Of a DNA stretch of 64,000 bases, positions 42,744 to 50,988 are shown piece after piece (position 1 is the stretch's first letter; each line of letters begins with the position of its first letter). Under the pieces are notes generated by a model, which was given only the letters and a program-made list of their open reading frames with translations, made no database searches and was not told the origin of the DNA. Source of the stretch: Reyranella humidisoli. GTDB taxonomy: Bacteria; Pseudomonadota; Alphaproteobacteria; Reyranellales; Reyranellaceae. The stretch covers positions 124,001 through 188,000 of the forward strand of contig NZ_JAHOPB010000003.1 of assembly GCF_019039055.1 (NCBI RefSeq), given 5' to 3'. Position numbers and translations under genes: made by a program.

Positions 42744-44894
42744 TCACCGCGAAGGGCGTGCCGCCGCGAAGAGCTGCTGCAGGTGGGCAAGGCGTTCGCG
42801 GCCCTCCGCCGACAGGTCGCCGGAAGCGCCGAGCACCTCCTCGACGACCTGCCACCCGCGTGCCCGTTGATCCGGATCGTCCGGCAGCAGGAACGGGATG
42901 GCCCGCACCGCACGCTCCTCGTCGAGATGCAGCAGCAGGTACTGATCGCGGAACAGCGTCTTCAGCTCGTCGAAGCTCAGGCGCCGGTTCGCAGGCTGCA
43001 TGCGACGCACGGCCTGCAGCACGGAGAAACCGCGCTCGTCGACGGTCCGCTGCGGCAGGCGCACATGCATGATCGAACGGATCACCGCCTCGACGAGACC
43101 GCCGACCTCGAACATCTTCTCGAGATGAGCCCGCCAGTTCGCGGCGATGGCGTCCTGGGCCGGGTCCGTGCCGTGCTTGGCCGGCGCCGTTGTTTCTGCC
43201 GCCAGCCCCACCATCGCCTGGAGGGCCGGGGAGCCGTAGGTGCCGAGGAACATCGCTTCCGTCATGGCATCGCGTGTCAGCCGGTAGGTCTCCCAGCAGG
43301 TCGAGATCCAGGTGGACGCGACCTTCTCCATCGTGTGGAGGGGATTGTCCGGCGAGACCGGCTTGCGGCCGGCACGTACCGCCTCGGCCAGCGGCTTGAC
43401 CGACGCCATGAAGGGATTGCGGTCGGAGAAGGCGGCGAACCGCATCCGGTGCGGATGGGTCTCGCGCAGCATCTTTGCCGATGTCTCGCTCGCCATCGCA
43501 CGGACGACCGGCTGGGCAAACGTCCGGTAGAGGCCAGTGTTGATCTCCGAAACGCGCGCCGCGGCGGCGAATCGCCGGTCGTCTTCCTCGCTGTTCGCAC
43601 CCAGCGCCCGGATGTCGTCGAGAGTGCGCGCTTCCAGGCGAAACAGGTGCTTGCCGTGGATCAGGCCGGGGTTGGCCGTCGTCTCGTCGATCTCCGTGAT
43701 GACCGCCTCGTAGAGGCCGGGCGGCAGCAGGTCAATCATCTCCATGCAGGAGGCGAACTCGGCATGCTCCTTGGTTGCCACCTTGCTCGACACGAAGATG
43801 CCGAGATGGCCGATCGTCTGGTGCAGCGTATAGACGATGGTCTGTCCATTGGCGACGATCTGCTCTTCGTGGTCGTAGAGGTCGGTGACCCAGCCGAGCG
43901 CCTGCTGCGGCGGCGTGATGTTGTCGCCCCAGGAACACAGTACGATGATCGGCGAGCGGATGCTGCGCAGGTCGACGCGGGTACCGTCAGGCGTACGGAT
44001 TTCGCCCCGGGTGAGCTTGTTGCCGACGAACAGATTGTCGGCGATCCACTGCATCTCGACGGCGTTCAGCGTCACCGGGCTGCCCCACCAGGTCTCGAAG
44101 TCGAGGAAGCGCGCGCCCTCGGTGTCGGCCCTGGCGTAGAGATTGTAGGGCTTCTCCCAGTAGGTGTTGGCCGGGTTGAGCGATTCGAAGTTGGCGACGA
44201 GATTGGCGCCGTCGAACGTGCCATGGCCGAGATCACCGGAGAGTGCGGTCAGCCAGGTGCCGCCCAGCGTGCCACCGAGATACCGCATCGGATTGCGGCC
44301 GCGAACGCCCGCCCAGTAGGAGAGCGGCGAGCCGGCCAGCAGGATCGGGCCGAACAGGTCGGGCCGGATGGCGGCCGTCATCATGAGCTGCCAGCCGGCT
44401 TGGCAATTGCCAATCACCACGGGCTTGCCTTCGGCATCCGGATGGCGCGCGGCGACGGCTTCCAGGAACGCCGCTTCGGCGACGCAGACATCGGCGATGG
44501 TCTGTTCCGGCATGGGCTTGGACAGGAAGCCCACGAAGTAGCAGGCGTGCCCGGCGGCGAGGGCGACGCCGATTTCGCTCTCCTGCTTCATGCCGCCGAT
44601 GCCGGGCCCGTGCCCGGCGCGCGGGTCGACGATCACGAAGGGTGGCTTGGCGGGGTCGACGATCGCGCCCTCGGGAGGAACGATGCTGACGAGGACGTAG
44701 TTGACCGGGCGGGGCAGGGTACGCCCGTCCAGCACCACCTCGAAGGCGAAGCCCAGGACGTGCGGTGCATTCTCGGCGGCGCGTTCGACGAACGTGTTGC
44801 CACGCTCACGCAGGATATCGAGCGTGAGGATCGAGCGCTGCCAGGCGTCGATCCAGTATTCCTGGAAGAAATTGAGGCTGGCTTGATCTGCCAT
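42744..44894 (-). CDS. DUF3141 protein, PHA-synthase-like alpha/beta hydrolase
   Basis: 716 residues. The N-terminal 60% is an alpha/beta-hydrolase fold resembling PHA synthases: nucleophile box GNCQAG (Cys164), Asp324 (CSWGDNITPP) and His363 (TIGHLGIFVS), with N-terminal NFFQEYWIDAWQRSILTLDILRERGN and WWGSPVTLNAVEMQWIADNLFVGNKL also PhaC-like. The last ~330 residues are helical and specific to this family, with TTANPGLIHGKHLFRLEAR and a C-terminal LFRDQYLLLHLDEERAVRAIPFLLPDD. Biochemical role is not established to my knowledge. It heads the Pta-FabI-AckA operon and has an FNR-like box at class II spacing. Confidence 0.85.
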   Translation of the reverse strand: MADQASLNFFQEYWIDAWQRSILTLDILRERGNTFVERAAENAPHVLGFAFEVVLDGRTLPRPVNYVLVSIVPPEGAIVDPAKPPFVIVDPRAGHGPGIGGMKQESEIGVALAAGHACYFVGFLSKPMPEQTIADVCVAEAAFLEAVAARHPDAEGKPVVIGNCQAGWQLMMTAAIRPDLFGPILLAGSPLSYWAGVRGRNPMRYLGGTLGGTWLTALSGDLGHGTFDGANLVANFESLNPANTYWEKPYNLYARADTEGARFLDFETWWGSPVTLNAVEMQWIADNLFVGNKLTRGEIRTPDGTRVDLRSIRSPIIVLCSWGDNITPPQQALGWVTDLYDHEEQIVANGQTIVYTLHQTIGHLGIFVSSKVATKEHAEFASCMEMIDLLPPGLYEAVITEIDETTANPGLIHGKHLFRLEARTLDDIRALGANSEEDDRRFAAAARVSEINTGLYRTFAQPVVRAMASETSAKMLRETHPHRMRFAAFSDRNPFMASVKPLAEAVRAGRKPVSPDNPLHTMEKVASTWISTCWETYRLTRDAMTEAMFLGTYGSPALQAMVGLAAETTAPAKHGTDPAQDAIAANWRAHLEKMFEVGGLVEAVIRSIMHVRLPQRTVDERGFSVLQAVRRMQPANRRLSFDELKTLFRDQYLLLHLDEERAVRAIPFLLPDDPDQRARGWQVVEEVLGASGDLSAEGRERLAHLQQLFAAARPSR

Positions 44895-44954
44895 AACCGC
44901 ACCCTCGGGTTCCTGAACGTCTCCCTCTGATCCACTTTATGCTGCACTGCGTCA

Positions 44955-44968
44955 TTGACTTTGATCAA
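44955..44968. promoter_or_regulatory. FNR/FixK-like box between DUF3141 operon and MFS gene
   Basis: TTGACTTTGATCAA. Centre is 67 bp upstream of the DUF3141 ATG, allowing a start near 44920 if the protein binds at -41.5. On the other side it is only 11 bp from the MFS ATG at 44980, so it would repress that gene or the MFS gene starts further in (ATG 45025). Confidence 0.7.
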
Positions 44969-44979
44969 ATGAAAGTTCG

Positions 44980-46338
44980 ATGTCGGAACATGCCCTCGCG
45001 CCGCCGAGCCGGGCGCGGCGGCCGATGATCGACGAAATACGACGACTCATTTACGGTCCAGCATCATCAGCTTTTCGGCAGGCGATCATTGCAACGGGGA
45101 ACATGACGGGGTTTCTTCACAATCGCTGGGCCCAGCTTTTCGCCGGCATCGTCTGCATGGTGATGATCTCCAGCCTCCAGCACGGCTGGACGCTGTTCGT
45201 GCACCCGATCAACGAGAAGCACGCCTGGGGACGGGCGGCCATCCAGATCGCCTTCACGGTGTTCATCCTGAGCGAGACCTTGCTGGTGCCGTTCGAGGGC
45301 TGGGTTGTCGACAGGTTCGGTCCCCGCCCGGTGGCGCTCGCGGGCGGCGTGCTGGTGGCCGTCGCGTGGAGCCTGAACTCCGTGGCCGACTCGCTGCCTT
45401 TGCTCTATCTCGGTGCCGCGCTGGGAGGAATCGGCGCGGGCTGCGTCTACGGCACCTGCCTGGGCAGTGCGCTGAAGTGGTTCCCCGACCGCCGGGGCCT
45501 GGCCGCCGGCCTGACCGTCGCGGGCTATGGGATCGGCTCGGCGTTCACCATCATCCCGATGCATCACACGATCGAGCATCACGGCTACGAGGCGGCGTTC
45601 CTCTGGTTCGGCCTGGGACAGGGCGCGATGATCTGCCTCGTGTCCCTGGCGTTGCGCAAGCCGGAGGCGGAGGTCCTGGCGATTCCGGAGCGACTGCCCC
45701 ACGCGGTACACGACCACAAGCCCGGCGAGGTGCTGCGCTCGCCGCTCTTCTGGATCCTGTTCGCGATGTCGCTGCTGGTGACCGCGGCCGGGCTGACCTT
45801 CACCGCCAATCTGGCAGGGATCGCCCGCAGCTTCGGGGTGGCCGACGTGCCCGTCAGCCTGGTGGGTCTCACTTTGCCGGCGCTGACCTTCGCGCTGACG
45901 CTCGACCGCGTCGCGAATGGCATTGCGCGGCCTCTGTGCGGATGGCTCTCGGATTACATCGGGCGCGAGAACACGATGTTCTTCGCCTTCACCCTGGGCG
46001 CGCTCAGCATCCTGGCCTTTGCGCGGTGGGGCAACGAGCCGGTCATGTTCGTGCTGCTCGTCTGCCTGGTCTTCTTCGCCTGGGGCGAGGTGGCGAGCCT
46101 CTTCCCGGCGACCTGCACCGACTATTTCGGGTCCGGTTACGCCACCACCAATGCCGGCATGCTGCACACGGCCAAGGGCTTCGCCGCCATGCTGGTGCCT
46201 CTTGCGGATCCGCTGGTGCGCGCGACGGGCGACTGGCAGCTGGTCTTCGCGCTCGCCGTGGGCGCCAACGCGGTCGCCGCGTTCCTGGGCATCGCCGTCC
46301 TGCGGCCGATGCGGGCGGCCTGGCTGCGGCGCGAGTGA
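44980..46338 (+). CDS. MFS transporter, OxlT-like (oxalate/formate antiporter group)
   Basis: 452-residue major facilitator with 12 predicted helices. After a 35-residue hydrophilic N-terminus comes FLHNRWAQLFAGIVCMVMISSLQHGWTLFVHPI, the conserved start of OxlT-like proteins, then EGWVVDRFGPRPVALAGG (motif A), YGTCLGSALKWFPDRRGLAAGLTVAGYG and GWLSDYIGRENTMF. The family exchanges small carboxylates, so it may export or import fermentation acids made by the neighbouring operon (inference). ATG 44980 has only a weak AAAG ribosome site; ATG 45025 is a real alternative. Confidence 0.85.
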   Translation: MSEHALAPPSRARRPMIDEIRRLIYGPASSAFRQAIIATGNMTGFLHNRWAQLFAGIVCMVMISSLQHGWTLFVHPINEKHAWGRAAIQIAFTVFILSETLLVPFEGWVVDRFGPRPVALAGGVLVAVAWSLNSVADSLPLLYLGAALGGIGAGCVYGTCLGSALKWFPDRRGLAAGLTVAGYGIGSAFTIIPMHHTIEHHGYEAAFLWFGLGQGAMICLVSLALRKPEAEVLAIPERLPHAVHDHKPGEVLRSPLFWILFAMSLLVTAAGLTFTANLAGIARSFGVADVPVSLVGLTLPALTFALTLDRVANGIARPLCGWLSDYIGRENTMFFAFTLGALSILAFARWGNEPVMFVLLVCLVFFAWGEVASLFPATCTDYFGSGYATTNAGMLHTAKGFAAMLVPLADPLVRATGDWQLVFALAVGANAVAAFLGIAVLRPMRAAWLRRE

Positions 46339-46341
46339 GGT

Positions 46342-47319
46342 CTATTCGACCTTCAGAAGGCCGCTCTTCTGCAACTCCTCGATCAGCGCATCCTCCTTCT
46401 GCAGGAAACTGACGAGCTGTTGCGGCGTGAGCGCTTCGGTCTCGGCGCCGAGATCGTTCAGCTTCTCCCTGACCGCCGGGTCCGACAGGGCACCGGCGAC
46501 GGCTTCGTTCAGTTTCTTCACGATATCCGCTGGAGTACCGGCCGGCGCCATGAGGACGATCGGCGTGGTGCTCGCGAAGTCCTTGACGCCGGTCTCCTGC
46601 AGGGTCGGTACATCGGGAAGCTGGCCGGCACGGCGCGCGGTCGTCACGACGATGGCGCGCAGGCGACCGCCGCGGATATGGCCGATCGAGGCCGGCACCT
46701 GGTCGATCACGGCATCGATCTGGCCGGCCAGGAGATCGTTCAAGGCGAGGCCGTTGCTCTTGTAGGGAATGATGTTGAAGCGCACGTCGAGCGCCTTCTG
46801 CATCTGCAGCAGGGCCAGGTGGTTGGTACTGCCGTTGCCGGGATGACCGACCGTGAGCTTGCCGGGGTTGGCGCGCAAGTAAGCGAGCATGCCGGCCCAA
46901 TCCTTGATCGGATTGTTGGCGTTGATCACGATGTCCATCGGCGAGGTGCTGAGGAGCGCGACCGGCGCGAAGCTCGCCAAGGTGTAGGGCGGCTTGCCGC
47001 CGGTCATGCGCGGGCTGACGAGGAACGTGCCGGTCGATCCCAGGACCAGCGAATAGCCGTCGGGCGCCGACTTCGCGACCGCTTCGGCGCCAATGGCCCC
47101 GCCGGCGCCGCCGCGATTCTCGACGATCACCTGCTGTCCCAAACGCTTGGTCAAGGCCTCGGCGAAGAGCCGGCCTGTGAGATCGGCATTGCCGCCGGGG
47201 GCGAACGGCACCACGAGGCGGATCGGCTTGTCGGGATAGCCGGCCTGCGCAAGGGCGCGGGCGGCCGGCAGGGCCGCCAGAAGGGCTGCGATCGTCGTGC
47301 GCCGCGTCAACGACTTCAT
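46342..47319 (-). CDS. Bug/TctC-family periplasmic binding protein
   Basis: 325 residues from ATG 47319 (MKSLTRRTTIAALLAALPAA), the start that gives a proper signal peptide; an upstream frame of 71 codons overlaps the divergent FAD gene. Mature-domain marks are GYPDKPIRLVVPFAPGGNADLTGR, NRGGAGGAIGAEAVAKSAPDGYS and LRANPGKLTVGHPGNGSTNHL. Orphan receptor with no membrane subunits near. It converges on the MFS gene with a 3-bp gap and is divergent (36 bp) from the FAD oxidoreductase. Confidence 0.88.
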   Translation of the reverse strand: MKSLTRRTTIAALLAALPAARALAQAGYPDKPIRLVVPFAPGGNADLTGRLFAEALTKRLGQQVIVENRGGAGGAIGAEAVAKSAPDGYSLVLGSTGTFLVSPRMTGGKPPYTLASFAPVALLSTSPMDIVINANNPIKDWAGMLAYLRANPGKLTVGHPGNGSTNHLALLQMQKALDVRFNIIPYKSNGLALNDLLAGQIDAVIDQVPASIGHIRGGRLRAIVVTTARRAGQLPDVPTLQETGVKDFASTTPIVLMAPAGTPADIVKKLNEAVAGALSDPAVREKLNDLGAETEALTPQQLVSFLQKEDALIEELQKSGLLKVE

Positions 47320-47355
47320 TTCCTGAAACCTCTCCTCACCGTCTAATGTCGGCGC

Positions 47356-48633
47356 ATGATAACCGAGGGCAGGCTGGGCGCACGCGCCGTCATCGTCGGA
47401 GCGGGCATTGCAGGTCTCGCCGCCGCGGCTTCCGTCGCATCGTTCTTCGAAACGGTGGAAGTATTCGACAAGGACGAGTTGCCGGACACGGCGCGTCCGC
47501 GAAAGGGCGTTCCGCAGGACCTGCAGGTCCACATCCTCCTAAAGGGCGGTGAGCTGGCGCTCGAAAGTCTGCTGCCCGGCACGCGGGCGGCGTTGCTGGC
47601 CGCCGGCGCCGTCGAAGTGCGGCAGACGGGCGACGTCTCGCTCTGGGAACGCGACGCCTGGCATCCGGCCCGCGACCTTGGGTACAGCCAGCTCATGATG
47701 AGCCGGCCGGCCTTCGAGCAGGTGTTGCGCCGGCAGGTGCTGAAGCTCGGCAATGTCGCGATCCGGGATCGGACGACGGTCGACTTGTTGCCGTCCGATG
47801 CCGACCTGACGGTGGTTGCGACGGGACGGGGAGATCGGCTGCTGGCCAATTTCGACGTGCCTGAAACAAAACTCGGCATCGAGGTGAGCTACAGTTCGGC
47901 GAGGTTCACCAAGCCGGATCGCTTCCGCGGCGAGGGGCGGTTCATCGGCTGCATCCCGCAGCCGCCGGACGATCGCTATGGGCTGGTCTGTCCCATCGAG
48001 AACGACGAATGGCTGATCACGCTCTGCAGCCGTTTCGACAACAGGGTACCGGACGATATCGACGGATTTCGTGCCTACGCGGCCGCGCTACCTGCTCCGG
48101 ACATAGCAGACCGGCTCCGCGAGGCCGTGCCGCTGACGCCCGTGCGCAGCTATCGCATCGGCGAGGCGCGCTGGCGGCACTTCGAGCGCGCCGTGGGCCT
48201 GCCGTCGCGCGTGCTGCCGATCGGCGACTGCATCTCGAGCTTCAATCCGACCTTCGGGCAGGGAATGTCTGTCGCGGCCGGCCATGCCGTCGCGTTGCGC
48301 AACGTGCTGGCGAACTGGAGCGGCAGCCTCGACGGTGTCGCCGCGGCCTATCTGCCGCTTGCGGCCGAAGTCAGCCGGCAGGCCTGGTCGCTCGCCGCCA
48401 TGGTCGATCTCGAATATCCCCGCACGGAGGGCGAGCGGCCGGCGAACTTCGACAAGTTCGTGGCGGGAAGCGAGGCGATGCGGCGGGCGGCGATGCTGCA
48501 TCCCGAGGTCCAGCGCCTGCGTTTCGAGATCGGCAATCTCGTCAAGCCGGACTCGGCAGCCCGTAGTGGACCTGCCGCGCGGCTGGTGGCGCGCGAGATG
48601 GCACGGGCGGGAGGGCGGTCGCGTGAGCGCTGA
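47356..48633 (+). CDS. FAD-dependent oxidoreductase (hydroxylase/geranylgeranyl reductase-like)
   Basis: 425 residues. N-terminal Rossmann motif AVIVGAGIAGLAAAASVASF binds FAD; VLPIGDCISSFNPTFGQGMSVAAGHAVALRN (about 290-320) is the second FAD motif (G-D-x6-P-x-x-G-x-G) of the PHBH/UbiH superfamily. Between them the FAD-linked DG motif is degenerate (VVATGRGDRLL). It looks cytosolic. Substrate unknown. The stop overlaps a small membrane protein gene by 11 bases, so the two are translated together. Confidence 0.82.
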   Translation: MITEGRLGARAVIVGAGIAGLAAAASVASFFETVEVFDKDELPDTARPRKGVPQDLQVHILLKGGELALESLLPGTRAALLAAGAVEVRQTGDVSLWERDAWHPARDLGYSQLMMSRPAFEQVLRRQVLKLGNVAIRDRTTVDLLPSDADLTVVATGRGDRLLANFDVPETKLGIEVSYSSARFTKPDRFRGEGRFIGCIPQPPDDRYGLVCPIENDEWLITLCSRFDNRVPDDIDGFRAYAAALPAPDIADRLREAVPLTPVRSYRIGEARWRHFERAVGLPSRVLPIGDCISSFNPTFGQGMSVAAGHAVALRNVLANWSGSLDGVAAAYLPLAAEVSRQAWSLAAMVDLEYPRTEGERPANFDKFVAGSEAMRRAAMLHPEVQRLRFEIGNLVKPDSAARSGPAARLVAREMARAGGRSRER

Positions 48634-48952
48634 GCCCCCGCCCGATCTCGACATGCTGCGTCGGATCATGCGGCAGCGGCAGCAGCAGGCGACGGCGGAG
48701 GTTCGGACCTACAATCGCGGCTCGTGGATCCGCTTCGCCCTGATGTTCATCCCGGTGCCTCTGGTCGTCGTGATCTTCCGGCTCTATCTGGAGGCTTGGC
48801 ACTACTACATCCTGGGCGGCGCCTTCCTCTTCTTCGCCTGCCTCCTCTACGCACTCGACGACCGCGCGGCGACGCGGCGCGAGGCGTCGCTCAAGGCCGC
48901 GAATGCAGCGCGCGTCGCCTATCAGGAGGCGCGGTCAGCGGCGCAACGTTAA
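48623..48952 (+). CDS. small membrane protein of unknown function
   Basis: 109 residues from GTG 48623 (VSAEPPPDLDMLRRIM), supported by the GGGAGGG ribosome site inside the end of the FAD gene; an ATG at 48653 is an alternative. Two membrane helices, FALMFIPVPLVVVIFRLYL (about 40-58) and YYILGGAFLFFACLLYAL (about 64-81), are followed by a basic Ala-rich helical tail. Not recognised. The translational overlap suggests it serves the FAD enzyme, perhaps as membrane anchor (inference). Confidence 0.65.
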   Translation: MSAEPPPDLDMLRRIMRQRQQQATAEVRTYNRGSWIRFALMFIPVPLVVVIFRLYLEAWHYYILGGAFLFFACLLYALDDRAATRREASLKAANAARVAYQEARSAAQR

Positions 48953-49386
48953 AGACGATTGCGCGCCGTGCAGCGGCATTTGTCGACCTGGTGAAGCTCG
49001 ACCATGTTGCCGCATGGATCGTTGAGGAAGAGCTGCAGCGAATCGGGACTGGTGAGCCCCTCGATTGCCCAGTAGGTCACGCCCAAGCGCTCCAGTTCCT
49101 TGCGACTGTCGACGATGTCGGCCACGGCGAGCGCGATGTGCGGCAGGGTCGGGTCCTGGCCGGGCCCCTTGGCGACGGGCGAGGGCTGGTTGCCGCCGAA
49201 CAGGTGGATCTGGCCGACTTCGCCGACATTGATCCAGAGGCCGGGTATGCCGGGTATGGTGGGGCGACCCTTGTCGCGGTCGAGGCCCAGCACGTCGCTG
49301 TAGAAGCTCGCCGTGTCCTCGAGCTTCTCCGCGCCGGTGTCGAGCCGGTATCCGGTGTGATGGATCTCCAGGACCTTGATCGCCAT
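48949..49386 (-). CDS. VOC-superfamily (glyoxalase/bleomycin resistance) protein
   Basis: 145 residues from ATG 49386 with GGAGGG before it. One VOC module: metal-site His in EIHHTGYRL near the start, SFYSDVLGLDRDKGRP (about 28-43), HIALAVADIVDSRKELERLG with the second His, and NDPCGNMVELHQV with the Glu ligand near the end. The complete set suggests an active metalloenzyme (lyase, isomerase or dioxygenase). It follows the EmrB-like gene by 14 bp on the same strand, so it may be co-regulated by the MarR protein. Confidence 0.82.
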   Translation of the reverse strand: MAIKVLEIHHTGYRLDTGAEKLEDTASFYSDVLGLDRDKGRPTIPGIPGLWINVGEVGQIHLFGGNQPSPVAKGPGQDPTLPHIALAVADIVDSRKELERLGVTYWAIEGLTSPDSLQLFLNDPCGNMVELHQVDKCRCTARNRL

Positions 49387-49400
49387 GTTCGTTCCCTCCG

Positions 49401-50942
49401 TCATCTTCTTGCGCGCCGGCCGATCAGCAGGATCAGGGGAATCGCCAGCGCCGAGCAGGCCGTGTAGAGGCCGAAGGCGTTGATATAGCCGATCATCGCG
49501 GCCTGCCGGTTGATTTCCTTCGACAGCTTCGCAAGGCCCGACACGGTCTCGTAGTCCCAGCCCCCCGTCACCCAGGGTAGCGCCAGCGCCTTGTTATAGG
49601 GATTCACCAGCTCGACCATGCGGCTGTAGTTGGTGCTGGTGGCGCGGACGATCTCGGCGACGCAGATCGAGATGAAGAAGCTGGAGCCGATGTTGCGCAG
49701 AAGGTGATAGACCGCCGTGCCTTCGGCCAGGTTCGCCGCGCTCATGTTGGAGAAGGTGACCAGGGTGAGCGGCACCCAGATCACGCCGACAGCGATGCCC
49801 TGCAGCAGGCTGTTCAACATCAGCGTGTTCATGTCGACGTTGAGGTCGATCGCCATCAGCCATACGCCGGACAGGGTCTGTACCGTGAAGCCGGCGATCA
49901 GGCCGATGCGCGGGTCCATGCGGCCGACGAAGATGGCGAGGAAGAAGCCGATCGTGGCGCCGACTCCGCGGGCGGCGATGACCTCGCCGATCAGCGCGTC
50001 GGGAAAGCCCGCGTGCTGTTGCAGGAGCGGCGGCAGCAGGACCATCGGCGTGAAGTTCAGCATGCCGTAGATCAGCACCAGGACGAGACCCAGCGCGTAG
50101 TTTCGGTCGAGCAGGAGCTTGAGGTTGAGGAACGGCCGCTCGGCGGTGAGGCTGTGGGCCAGGAAAACCCAGAAGGAGACGACGGCGATGAAGGCCTCGA
50201 TCTGGATCTCGGCCGATTCGAACCAGTCGAGCCGCTGGCCGCGCGACAGGACGAGCTGCACGCAGGCGATGGTGACCGAGAGGGAGAGGAAGCCCGTCCA
50301 GTCGAGACTGGTCCGGCCGGTCGGCCGGTCGTAGGGAAGGGTGAGGCGCAGGCCGAGGAACGAGAGCAGGCCGACCGGCACGATCATGTAGAAGGCCCAG
50401 CGCCAGCTGTAGATCTCGGAGAGCATGCTGCCGACGGTCGGGCCGATCACCGGGCCGATGACGACGGCCATGCCGAAGATCGACGTGACGAGCCCCTGCT
50501 GCCGCTTGGGGAACGTGTCGAGCAGGATGGTCTGCGACAGCGGGATCACCGGGGCGCCCAGGGCGCCCTGCAGGACGCGCCACAGGATGAGCGTTTCCAG
50601 CGAATCGGCCAGCCCGCACATCAGCGTCGTCAGGGTAAAGGCGAACACCGACCAGATCATCGTCTCGCGCCGTCCGAAGCGCGCCGCCAGCCAGCCGGTC
50701 ATGGGCGTCGCGACGGCGGTGGCCAGGATGTTGAAGGTCATGGCCCAGGCGATCTCGTCCTGGGTGGCCGACATGGTGCCCTGCATCTGGGGCAGCAGCG
50801 TCGAGGCGATCAGCAGCGTGGTGGCGTAGAGGGTGGAGCCCAGGACCACCATGACGAGAATCAGGATGCGCTTGCCCAGCGACGTCTCGGACTCGTCGGG
50901 GGCCGGCGGAGCGATGTCGGCGGTGGTAGCGCTTGAACTCAT
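49401..50942 (-). CDS. emrB: EmrB/QacA-type multidrug efflux MFS transporter (DHA2)
   Basis: 513 residues with 14 predicted helices. Family marks: STLLPQMQGTMSATQDEIAWAMTF (helix 1-2), GWLAARFGRRETMIWSVFAF (motif A), WRVLQGALGAPVIPLSQTIL, and GPVIGPTVGSMLSEIYSWRWAFYMIVPVG (motif C plus WRWxF). It works with the HlyD/EmrA-like gene on the opposite strand to export toxic compounds across both membranes. ATG 50942 is 10 bp from a palindromic operator, and the MarR gene is divergent. Confidence 0.92.
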   Translation of the reverse strand: MSSSATTADIAPPAPDESETSLGKRILILVMVVLGSTLYATTLLIASTLLPQMQGTMSATQDEIAWAMTFNILATAVATPMTGWLAARFGRRETMIWSVFAFTLTTLMCGLADSLETLILWRVLQGALGAPVIPLSQTILLDTFPKRQQGLVTSIFGMAVVIGPVIGPTVGSMLSEIYSWRWAFYMIVPVGLLSFLGLRLTLPYDRPTGRTSLDWTGFLSLSVTIACVQLVLSRGQRLDWFESAEIQIEAFIAVVSFWVFLAHSLTAERPFLNLKLLLDRNYALGLVLVLIYGMLNFTPMVLLPPLLQQHAGFPDALIGEVIAARGVGATIGFFLAIFVGRMDPRIGLIAGFTVQTLSGVWLMAIDLNVDMNTLMLNSLLQGIAVGVIWVPLTLVTFSNMSAANLAEGTAVYHLLRNIGSSFFISICVAEIVRATSTNYSRMVELVNPYNKALALPWVTGGWDYETVSGLAKLSKEINRQAAMIGYINAFGLYTACSALAIPLILLIGRRARR

Positions 50943-50952
50943 GGCCTGGGCT

Positions 50953-50972
50953 ATTGTAGCCTAGGCAACAAT
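50953..50972. promoter_or_regulatory. MarR-type palindromic operator
   Basis: ATTGTAGCCTAGGCAACAAT: 20 bp, 9 of 10 base pairs symmetric, in the 46-bp gap between divergent emrB-like and marR-like genes. Length and AT-rich arms fit MarR-family sites; it would control both directions. Confidence 0.75.
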
Positions 50973-50988
50973 CTTCAGCGAGCAGCGA

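Noticed and set aside
41481-44930. 1149-codon open frame on the plus strand
   Set aside because: It lies antisense to the fabI-phosphotransacylase-DUF3141 genes. The protein is Arg/His/Asp-rich without recognisable domains, a usual shadow in GC-rich DNA.
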